A stretch of 64,000 bases of DNA from Thalassolituus oleivorans MIL-1 (GTDB lineage: Bacteria > Pseudomonadota > Gammaproteobacteria > Pseudomonadales > Oceanobacteraceae): assembly GCF_000355675.1 (NCBI RefSeq), contig NC_020888.1, positions 2,498,883 through 2,562,882 on the forward strand, given 5' to 3'. A program made the position numbers and the translations under genes. Position 1 is the stretch's first letter. The number at the start of each line of letters is the position of its first letter. Positions 57,212 to 64,000 of this stretch are shown piece by piece. A model generated the notes under the pieces. That model saw only the letters and a list, made by a program, of their open reading frames with translations, was not told the DNA's origin and searched no databases.

Positions 57212-58408
57212 TCAAACATATTCGGCCGCAGCCCAAGCGCTTGCCCAAGCCCATTGAAAGTTAAACCCACCCAAATGCCCCGTAACATCAACCACTTCAC
57301 CAATGAAGAACAATCCTGGATGCGACTTGGATTCCATCGTCTTCGAGGATAACTCGTCAGTATCAACACCACCTAAAGCCACTTCAGCGGTGCGATAACC
57401 TTCTGTGCCTGATGGCTTTACTTCCCAGTCATGCAGTCGACTCGCGATAACATCCATCGCTTGGCCATCCAATTCGGCCAGCGTTAGCTCAGCTTCTCGA
57501 AGACCAGAAAGCCAAACCTCTGCAAATTTTTGTGTAGTCTGTTCCGCTAGCCAAGTCCGCAACTTTAATTTGGGGCGTTCATGCTGCTGTTGGCGCAATG
57601 CCTCACCAGCCCTCATAGTAGGCAATAAATCAATGTGGAGCTTCGAACCCGGTGACCAATATGAGGATATTTGTAAAATCGCAGGTCCGCTCAAACCTCG
57701 GTGGGTAAATAACATATCCTCGCTGAAGCTCTGCTCGCCACACTGCACTTGCACTGGCAGAGCAGTTCCAGATAGGGTTTCCACTAAGGATTTAGTTTGA
57801 TCTGTTATGACAAATGGTACTAAGCCCGCGACCGGAGGATAAACCTTGAGGCCAAACTGCTTGGCAATATCATAACCGTACCCAGTGGCTCCCAACGTCG
57901 GAATTGACGGTCCACCTGTCGCAATAACAACCGATTCACAGCGAATATCATCTTCTTCAGTACTTACCTGATAACGTGCCTTGCCGCCATTTTCGAGTGC
58001 TTCAATACTGGTTATCTTAGTGTTTAGACGCACTTCTGCGCCATTTGTATCACACTCCTGTAAGAGCATATTCAAAATATCGACGGCTTTGTTATTGCAG
58101 AACAACTGGCCATCTTTCTTCTCGTGCCAAGGAATTCCATGAGCATCCACAAGCCCAATAAAATCCCACTGGGTGTAGCGACTCAATGCCGATTTACAGA
58201 AGTGAGGATTGCGACTGAGGTAACGACTGGGCTCGATATAATAGTTGGTGAAGTTACAACGCCCTCCGCCAGACATCAAAATCTTCTTACCAGCCTTGTT
58301 GGCATGGTCCAGCACCAACACAGAACGGCCTTTCTTCGCAGCATTCGCCGCACAAAACAAGCCTGCTGCACCAGCACCTATAATTACCACATCGACCTGA
58401 AGCACCAT
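57212..58408 (-). CDS. YhiN/HI0933-family FAD-dependent oxidoreductase
   Basis: This 398-residue flavoprotein has an N-terminal Rossmann motif (VVIIGAGAAGLFCAANAAKKG), the family marker ILMSGGGRCNFTN, and GLFFIGEVVDVTGHLGGFNFQWAWASAW at the C-terminus. It is a member of the BaiN/YhiN group; reaction in bacteria like this is not settled. ATG 58408 is chosen over a TTG 9 bases upstream. Confidence 0.9.
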   Translation of the reverse strand: MVLQVDVVIIGAGAAGLFCAANAAKKGRSVLVLDHANKAGKKILMSGGGRCNFTNYYIEPSRYLSRNPHFCKSALSRYTQWDFIGLVDAHGIPWHEKKDGQLFCNNKAVDILNMLLQECDTNGAEVRLNTKITSIEALENGGKARYQVSTEEDDIRCESVVIATGGPSIPTLGATGYGYDIAKQFGLKVYPPVAGLVPFVITDQTKSLVETLSGTALPVQVQCGEQSFSEDMLFTHRGLSGPAILQISSYWSPGSKLHIDLLPTMRAGEALRQQQHERPKLKLRTWLAEQTTQKFAEVWLSGLREAELTLAELDGQAMDVIASRLHDWEVKPSGTEGYRTAEVALGGVDTDELSSKTMESKSHPGLFFIGEVVDVTGHLGGFNFQWAWASAWAAAEYV

Positions 58409-58511
58409 TAATCTCAATTCTCACCCTAGTTTTGGCTAAGTTCACTATTGTCCCTCAGCATACGACTGCTATTATGCCAGCGATTTAGTGACTTTAGGCA
58501 ATAGGTACAGC

Positions 58512-59315
58512 ATGGAATTGATTGATCGTGATGGATTGATGAAAGCCACAGGGCTATCGGCTCGTAAAACGGATTTCATTTTATATCTACTGAAAGGTCC
58601 GGTACTGACTAAGGTCTATAATCAGTTGGATGCCAAAGAAGGTATCGATATGATTGAAGAAGCACTGAATTACTTTGGTATGGAATTGAACTTCGATGTC
58701 GCTGCTCTAGATGCCGCAATTCCAAAAGAAGGGCCCTTTATTACTGTATCCAATCACCCCTTTGGATTTCTCGACGGTATCATCTTACTGCTTATTATTG
58801 GTCGCCGCAGACCTGAGTTTCGCGCCGTTGCTAACTTTTTATTAAGTTATTTTGCACCAATATCTGATTTATTCATCACCGTTAACCCCTTCGAAAATAC
58901 TGGGCCTAAAGGTATGGGGGGAATGAAAAAGTCCCTAGAACAGCTAAATAAAGGCTTAGGTCTTGGGTTGTTTCCTGCAGGAGAAGTTTCTACATGGTAC
59001 CCAGGGCAAAAAGGCGTTGCCGATCGTCCTTGGTCTTTGTCCAGCATGCGCTTAATTAAACAGGCGAATGTTCCTGTCATCCCTATTTTCTTTGCTGGTC
59101 AGAATAGTACGAGCTTCCACGTAATGGGTAAAATCAACCCTATGTTACGTACCATTAGAATACCGGCAGAATTTTTAAAGAAACAAAAAACAACATTAAA
59201 TATTGGTGTCGGAGCACGTATGGATGTCGCAGAACTTGCACAATTCAGCAGCGAAGAAGCATTACGTGATGAATTACGTTCTCGCACTTACGCGTTAGCG
59301 GATCAATTTAACTAA
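58512..59315 (+). CDS. Lysophospholipid acyltransferase (PlsC family)
   Basis: This 267-residue membrane-associated protein has the acyltransferase motifs NHPFGFLDG (H-x4-D), GLFPAGEVS and NVPVIPIFFAGQNS. It may acylate lysophosphatidate or a lipid such as ornithine lipid; substrates are not evident. ATG 58512 follows an AGG; a GTG at 58488 is an alternative start. It converges with rnhB at a 3-base gap. Confidence 0.83.
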   Translation: MELIDRDGLMKATGLSARKTDFILYLLKGPVLTKVYNQLDAKEGIDMIEEALNYFGMELNFDVAALDAAIPKEGPFITVSNHPFGFLDGIILLLIIGRRRPEFRAVANFLLSYFAPISDLFITVNPFENTGPKGMGGMKKSLEQLNKGLGLGLFPAGEVSTWYPGQKGVADRPWSLSSMRLIKQANVPVIPIFFAGQNSTSFHVMGKINPMLRTIRIPAEFLKKQKTTLNIGVGARMDVAELAQFSSEEALRDELRSRTYALADQFN

Positions 59316-59318
59316 TAA

Positions 59319-59957
59319 TTAAATATCGGTTAGTAAAGCTTTAACGGGCGCATAGCTGCGACGATGAATGGCACAAGGACCAAGCGTAGCGAGCGCCTCA
59401 AGGTGAGCGGCCGTGCCATAGCCTTTGTGTTTAGCAAAGCCATATCCCGGATATTCTTTATCGAGTATAAGCATCTCGCGATCACGATGAACTTTCGCTA
59501 AGACCGAGGCTGCCGAAATAGCGGCGACCAGAGCATCGCCTTTAATAATGGCAGTTGCTTCAATATCTAAATCGGGTAAGCGATTACCATCGACCAATAC
59601 GTGCTCACATGGCAAAGTCAGACCCGCCACCGCCCGGCTCATCGCCAACATACGCGCATTCAAAATATTGATACTATCGATTTCTTCAACGGTCGCCCGA
59701 GCAATGCAAAAATCCAACGCTTGCTCTCGAATAATATCGAATAAGCGTTCACGCTTCTTCTCACTAAGTTTCTTTGAATCCGTTAGCTCAGGGATCGGTT
59801 TATTGGGATCAAGAATGACCGCTGCCGCAACCACATCGCCACAAAGAGGGCCTGCACCGGCTTCATCAACACCGCAATACAACAAGCCGCGCTGGAGCAA
59901 ACTGGCTTCAATATCAGTCGCCACAGCAAAATTGTCGAGCTCGATGTTAGCGCTCAC
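59319..59957 (-). CDS. rnhB: Ribonuclease HII
   Basis: This 212-residue enzyme cuts RNA in RNA-DNA hybrids and excises misincorporated ribonucleotides. [22 protein letters not shown] holds the DEAG catalytic site. [10 protein letters not shown] and [13 protein letters not shown] complete it. The gene overlaps lpxB by 11 bases, as in many gammaproteobacteria; dnaE, the usual next gene, is replaced by a convergent acyltransferase gene. Confidence 0.95.
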   Translation of the reverse strand: MSANIELDNFAVATDIEASLLQRGLLYCGVDEAGAGPLCGDVVAAAVILDPNKPIPELTDSKKLSEKKRERLFDIIREQALDFCIARATVEEIDSINILNARMLAMSRAVAGLTLPCEHVLVDGNRLPDLDIEATAIIKGDALVAAISAASVLAKVHRDREMLILDKEYPGYGFAKHKGYGTAAHLEALATLGPCAIHRRSYAPVKALLTDI

Positions 59958-61086
59958 TATGGATTAACTCAGCGATTGCACTAGCGGCTTCGTCGTCGGC
60001 ACCTCGGCGTAATTGACGATGAATAAACTGAAAGGTTTCATGTAACTGATGCATCGCATCACTGTCTTCCAGTCGAACTAGTAGCGCTTCGGCTAAATTA
60101 TCCGGAGTCGCTTCGTGCTGAATAAACTCTGGAACCAGCTCTCGTCCAGCCAATAAATTTGGCAACGAGATATAGGGCTGTGTCACCAAACGCTTCAATA
60201 TTCTATACGTCAGAGGCGCCATTTTATAACTCACCACCATAGGCTTCTTCAGCAGCATAGCTTCTAACGTTGCAGTTCCTGATGCCAATAAAATAGTATC
60301 GGCGGCGGCCATACACGTTTGCGACTGCCCCAAAACAACCTTAATAGGCAAAGTACGAGGATGAGCCGATAGCATAGCTTCAATTTGATTACGGCGATCA
60401 ACACTTGCAGCAGGAATAATAAATTGCAGGTCACCACGCTTTAATAGCATGCGCTCCGCCGTCGCCAGAAATAAATCTCCGAGGCGAGCAACTTCACCAC
60501 TGCGGCTTCCCGGCATTAAACAAACAACTGGGCGATCTAACTCTAAACCTAAATGTTCACGAGCAGGTTTAACCGGAGTTTCAAACGGAATACTATCAGC
60601 CAGATGATGACCAACAAATTTAACTGGAACATTATGTTCTTCGTAAAAACGTGCCTCAAACGGAAATAATGTCATCATTAAATCAACGGCTTTGGCTATT
60701 TTGAAGACGCGTTTTTCGCGCCAAGCCCAAACTGAAGGACTCACATAATGAACCGTTTTAACCCCCACCGCTCGTAACTTTTGCTCAAGCGTAAGATTAA
60801 AATCAGGGGCGTCAATACCGATAAAAACGTCCGGTGGATCAGCCCGCCAGCGACGAATTAAATCGCGGCGAACTTTTAATAATTCAAATAAACGTCCAAG
60901 AACCTCAACCAAACCCATAACGGCTAAGCGTTCCATAGGCACGAATGATTCCATACCTTGGGCTTGCATCAAAGGGCCACCGATCCCTTCGAAATGAGCA
61001 TTTGGATAGCGCTTTTTAAGCGCTTTAATCATACCGGCACCGAGCATATCGCCCGATGTTTCTCCCGCAACAATGGCAATACGCAT
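59947..61086 (-). CDS. lpxB: Lipid-A-disaccharide synthase
   Basis: This 379-residue glycosyltransferase joins UDP-diacylglucosamine and lipid X to form the lipid A disaccharide. ATG 61086 gives [20 protein letters not shown], the conserved start. [36 protein letters not shown] and [22 protein letters not shown] are family blocks. It starts right after the lpxA stop codon. Confidence 0.96.
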   Translation of the reverse strand: MRIAIVAGETSGDMLGAGMIKALKKRYPNAHFEGIGGPLMQAQGMESFVPMERLAVMGLVEVLGRLFELLKVRRDLIRRWRADPPDVFIGIDAPDFNLTLEQKLRAVGVKTVHYVSPSVWAWREKRVFKIAKAVDLMMTLFPFEARFYEEHNVPVKFVGHHLADSIPFETPVKPAREHLGLELDRPVVCLMPGSRSGEVARLGDLFLATAERMLLKRGDLQFIIPAASVDRRNQIEAMLSAHPRTLPIKVVLGQSQTCMAAADTILLASGTATLEAMLLKKPMVVSYKMAPLTYRILKRLVTQPYISLPNLLAGRELVPEFIQHEATPDNLAEALLVRLEDSDAMHQLHETFQFIHRQLRRGADDEAASAIAELIHSER

Positions 61087-61087
61087 A

Positions 61088-61858
61088 TCAGCGAATAATC
61101 CCGCGAGTAGCACTCTCTAAACTATTCACTAAGACAGCAACGGCATCATCTTCTAATGCAATTGGGTGCAATATTTCTAAAGCTTCGGCCAACGTTAACC
61201 CTTTGCGGTAAATGGTTTTATAAGCATTACGCAACAAACTAATGCTGTCGGCATTAAAACCTCGACGCTTTAAACCTTCACTATTGATACCGTGAGGTTG
61301 CGCCGGATACCCCAGAGACATGATATAAGCTGGAATATCTTTTAAAACAACGGTACCAGCACCACACATCGAATGAGCGCCAATTTGGCAGAACTGATGT
61401 ACTTGAGTACTGCCACCTAAAATAGCCCAATCGCCAACCTTAACATGGCCTGCCATATTAGTATCGTTAGCGAAAATACCGTGATCGCCAATTACGCAAT
61501 CATGAGCAACGTGAACGTTGACCATAAATAAATTATGGCTACCTACTTGGGTATGGCCATTGTCTTGAATTGTACCGCGATGAAAAGTACAGGCTTCACG
61601 AATAACGTTATGGTCGCCAATCGATAGTGTGGTCGGCTCTCCAGCATACTTTTTATCTTGGCATTCTTCACCAATGCTCGAAAATTGAAAAATTTTATTA
61701 TGTTTTCCGATTTTCGTAGGTCCACGAATAATAACGTGTGGCCCAACTACTGTGCCTTCACCAATTTCGACATCTGCACCGATTATCGAAAACGGGCCGA
61801 TTTCAACGTCATCGGCAATTCGCGCGCTCGGATCTACAATTGCTCTTGGGTCAATCAT
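61088..61858 (-). CDS. lpxA: UDP-N-acetylglucosamine acyltransferase
   Basis: This 256-residue left-handed beta-helix enzyme adds the first hydroxyacyl chain to UDP-GlcNAc in lipid A synthesis. Hexapeptide repeats run through the first two thirds. The catalytic histidine is in [14 protein letters not shown], followed by [20 protein letters not shown]. Its ATG overlaps the fabZ stop codon by 4 bases. Confidence 0.96.
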   Translation of the reverse strand: MIDPRAIVDPSARIADDVEIGPFSIIGADVEIGEGTVVGPHVIIRGPTKIGKHNKIFQFSSIGEECQDKKYAGEPTTLSIGDHNVIREACTFHRGTIQDNGHTQVGSHNLFMVNVHVAHDCVIGDHGIFANDTNMAGHVKVGDWAILGGSTQVHQFCQIGAHSMCGAGTVVLKDIPAYIMSLGYPAQPHGINSEGLKRRGFNADSISLLRNAYKTIYRKGLTLAEALEILHPIALEDDAVAVLVNSLESATRGIIR

Positions 61859-62322
61859 TTTTGCTCCAAATCTTTTTCAGCGCAGGTAAGTTCGGCGATA
61901 CAGACAACCTCGTCATCCACCATAGCCTGACAATCAAATTTCCAAATACCACTGCGTTTTCCAATCAGCCGTGCTTCTAATTTTAACTGATCTCCCGGTA
62001 CAACTGGGCGTTTGAAACGCACATGATCTGCACCAGCGAAATAAAAAATAGTCGTTGGTTTACGCGTATCGCCTTGCATCATAACGCCTAAAAATCCAGC
62101 AGCTTGCGCCATTGCCTCTAAGGTTAAAACGCCGGGCATTACTGGATGGCCGGGGAAATGGCCATTAAAAAAATCTTCATTAATGCTGACATTTTTATAA
62201 GCGTGAATAATAGCTCCACCCTCTGCGTCTAAATCGACATCAACTACTCTATCTAAGAGCAGAAACGGGTAGCGATGCGGCATCACTTCTTGAATTTTCT
62301 GAATGTTGTGAGTAGACATCAC
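61855..62322 (-). CDS. fabZ: 3-hydroxyacyl-ACP dehydratase
   Basis: This 155-residue hot-dog-fold enzyme removes water from 3-hydroxyacyl-ACP. [17 protein letters not shown] and [25 protein letters not shown] carry the catalytic histidine and glutamate. It sits in the lpxD-fabZ-lpxA chain with 4-base overlaps on both sides, so synthesis of the hydroxyacyl donor and lipid A is co-regulated. Confidence 0.96.
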   Translation of the reverse strand: MMSTHNIQKIQEVMPHRYPFLLLDRVVDVDLDAEGGAIIHAYKNVSINEDFFNGHFPGHPVMPGVLTLEAMAQAAGFLGVMMQGDTRKPTTIFYFAGADHVRFKRPVVPGDQLKLEARLIGKRSGIWKFDCQAMVDDEVVCIAELTCAEKDLEQK

Positions 62323-63341
62323 GCTTTACCTTGTTGGCTTTTTTCTAACTTTTGCAATCGTTTGGCTAATGAATCGAGCTGACGAAAACGTGTTGCACTG
62401 CGTTTCCACTCGTTGAGGGGCATTTGTGATGTACCACTTCCATACATCTCGCCATCTCCTATGGATTGGGTAATTAACGCTGCGGCTGCAATATGAGCGC
62501 GATCACCAATTGTTAGATGTCCGGCTATGCCTACGCCACCTGCAATGGTGCAATTGCGGCCTAATCGAGTACTTCCAGCAATACCTGTACAGGCTGCTAT
62601 TGCGCAACCGTCACCAATACGGACATTGTGCGCGATCTGAATTTGATTATCGAGAATGACGTCGTCACCGATTACAGTGTCATCCAATGCACCGCGATCA
62701 ATGCACGTATTTGCTCCGATTTCAGTGTTATTGCCTACACGCACGCCACCAAGCTGGGCTATTTTTTCCCAACGACCTTGATTAGGTGCAAATCCAAATC
62801 CATCAGCGCCCAGTACAGCACCTGAATGGATGCGAACGTGATCGCCTAAAGTGACATCATGGTAAAGGCTGACATTAGCACTTAATCGACAACCGACACC
62901 TAACTGACAATGATCATCGATAACACTACCTGCGCCAATTTCACATTGATCACCAAGAATGACATGTTCGCCGATAACCACATTGGCAGCGATTTTTACG
63001 TCACGGCCAATAGAGGCAGTAGCTGCCACGACAGCACTTGGATGGATGCCTGAGGATAATATCGGGCGGTTATCAAATAATTGGGTAGTACGGGCAAATG
63101 CAAGGTAGGGATTAGCGACAACCAGTGCTGCATTGGCAACACTATCAGCTAATTCTGGTCGAACAATGACCGCTCCGGCTTTGCTGTCCAGCAATTGAGA
63201 GCGGTAACTGTTATTAGCGAGAAAACTAACATCGCTAGCACCGGCACCCGCCAATGTGGCGACGCCGGATATCATCTGCTCGCCGTCTCCGCGAAGCTCA
63301 GCATCGAGATGCCGAGCCAGCTCAGCAAGGCTTATGTTCAT
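62319..63341 (-). CDS. lpxD: UDP-3-O-acylglucosamine N-acyltransferase
   Basis: This 340-residue enzyme adds the N-linked hydroxyacyl chain in lipid A synthesis. An N-terminal uridine-binding domain ([23 protein letters not shown]) is followed by hexapeptide repeats, with the catalytic region [28 protein letters not shown] and a C-terminal helix. The start overlaps nothing upstream; skp ends 25 bases earlier. Confidence 0.96.
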   Translation of the reverse strand: MNISLAELARHLDAELRGDGEQMISGVATLAGAGASDVSFLANNSYRSQLLDSKAGAVIVRPELADSVANAALVVANPYLAFARTTQLFDNRPILSSGIHPSAVVAATASIGRDVKIAANVVIGEHVILGDQCEIGAGSVIDDHCQLGVGCRLSANVSLYHDVTLGDHVRIHSGAVLGADGFGFAPNQGRWEKIAQLGGVRVGNNTEIGANTCIDRGALDDTVIGDDVILDNQIQIAHNVRIGDGCAIAACTGIAGSTRLGRNCTIAGGVGIAGHLTIGDRAHIAAAALITQSIGDGEMYGSGTSQMPLNEWKRSATRFRQLDSLAKRLQKLEKSQQGKA

Positions 63342-63366
63342 GCGTAATCCTGGTATTGAATACCGC

Positions 63367-63861
63367 TTACTTAGTGTTTAAACGCTCAAGCAGCAGCTTA
63401 GTCAAATCAACACTCGGTGAGCTATAAATTACGGCTCCCGAATTCAGGACGACATCATACTTTCCTTCGTCGATAATTTCTTTAAGCAATTTCTCAAGTT
63501 CAGGCAATTGTTCATTGAATAATTCTTTCTTCCATTTGTCTTCCAATTGCTTTAGCTTGCGGCCGTAAAACTGATACTCGGACGATTTTTGCTCCATGCC
63601 GTTGGATAGCTTGCGGCGCTCTTCTTCGCCCATAATGTCAGCTTCTTTCTCTAGCTTAGCCTGAGTTTCCATCAATTCTTTTTGCAATGACTTCAGTTTT
63701 TCGATATCGGCTTTGTTGTCAGCTTCAAACTTTTTAACTGCAGACTTGGCTGCATCTGATAGGAACAGAGCACGTTCCATATCAATCACGCCTACTTTTG
63801 TTTCAGCGGCTACAGCCACATTTACTGCCAATGCAGCAACAACTATTAATAACCAACGCAT
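63367..63861 (-). CDS. skp: Periplasmic chaperone Skp/OmpH
   Basis: This 164-residue protein has a signal peptide (MRWLLIVVAALAVNVAVAAE) and the Skp start KVGVIDMERALFLSDAAKSAV. A long charged helical part forms the tentacles, followed by the closing VVLNSGAVIYSSPSVDLT strand. It guards outer-membrane proteins on their way to the BAM complex, made from the gene just upstream. Confidence 0.93.
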   Translation of the reverse strand: MRWLLIVVAALAVNVAVAAETKVGVIDMERALFLSDAAKSAVKKFEADNKADIEKLKSLQKELMETQAKLEKEADIMGEEERRKLSNGMEQKSSEYQFYGRKLKQLEDKWKKELFNEQLPELEKLLKEIIDEGKYDVVLNSGAVIYSSPSVDLTKLLLERLNTK

Positions 63862-63891
63862 CCTTAACTCCTCATTAATTTATTATCGGTA

Positions 63892-64000
63892 TTAGAATAC
63901 CTGTCCCAGCGAGAATTCAAACCCTTCTGTTTTATCACCGCGTTTGTCGTTAAGCGGCACTGAGTACGTAAACGTCAGTGGGCCAATTGCGGTGATCCAA
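63892..64000 (-). CDS. bamA: Outer-membrane assembly factor BamA (3' end only)
   Basis: The window ends inside this gene. The last 35 codons read WITAIGPLTFTYSVPLNDKR...TEGFEFSLGQVF then stop, which matches the last strands of the BamA beta barrel (IGPLxFSYAxPL...F.F.lG..F). The terminal phenylalanine is the usual outer-membrane signal. Position before skp and lpxD is standard. Confidence 0.9.
   Translation of the reverse strand, partial: WITAIGPLTFTYSVPLNDKRGDKTEGFEFSLGQVF

Noticed and set aside
57112-57372. 86-codon minus-strand frame near the YhiN-type gene
   Set aside because: It is a shifted frame over the 3' end of the flavoprotein gene, which has conserved family residues to its C-terminus.

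Overview
The window reads as the chromosome of a marine-type gammaproteobacterium on the Pseudomonadales/Oceanospirillales side. The evidence is the argG-motY-pyrC-rnt gene order, which I recall from Pseudomonas aeruginosa, the bamA-skp-lpxD-fabZ-lpxA-lpxB-rnhB envelope cluster, a long-type isocitrate lyase, a DesB/DesC-like desaturase pair and an H-NOX signalling operon. I see no rRNA, tRNA, CRISPR array or prophage.

Layout. 1-7.9 kb: the end of a LysR regulator, a CrtI/RetSat-like flavoprotein, small conserved genes, two periplasmic solute-binding-like genes (the second broken by an in-frame TGA) and an RluA-type pseudouridine synthase. 8.0-16.2 kb: an accessory island read on the minus strand. 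Its genes are separated by attC-like sites and no integrase is present, so it is an integron cassette array without integrase (CALIN-like). In transcription order it holds a SIR2-like protein (DUF4917 type), a complete two-gene Hachiman anti-phage system (HamA nuclease, HamB helicase), then small membrane or secreted proteins of unknown role. One attC is split by an IS200/REP-type transposase element. A HigBA/RelE-like toxin-antitoxin pair lies between the array and argG. 17.3-31.4 kb: housekeeping genes (argG, motY, pyrC, rnt, yacL, rluF, hom, an AlaC-type aminotransferase, gcvR) with scattered regulators.

31.5-44.0 kb: a nitrogen-scavenging region that I interpret as guanidine assimilation. 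A guanidine-I (ykkC) riboswitch precedes two carboxyguanidine deiminase-type subunits and a 1210-residue biotin-dependent carboxylase of the urea/guanidine carboxylase family. A divergent operon encodes a NitT/TauT-type ABC importer, a creatininase-family amidohydrolase, a GlnT-type glutamine synthetase and a NikR-like regulator. The regulator has lost all four nickel ligands, and a GTATTA-N16-TAATAC dyad with NikR operator geometry sits directly before the importer operon.

44.2-64.0 kb: an enoyl-CoA hydratase, an adenine/adenosine deaminase with a BMP-type nucleoside-binding protein, desC-desB behind a CRP-consensus site and a 21-bp palindrome, aceA, a CocE-like hydrolase, an H-NOX/histidine kinase/degenerate HD-GYP response-regulator operon, a YhiN-type flavoprotein, a PlsC-family acyltransferase and the lipid A/outer-membrane cluster, which runs off the right edge inside bamA.

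The most noteworthy systems are the cassette-borne Hachiman/SIR2 array and the guanidine regulon with its apparently repurposed NikR.
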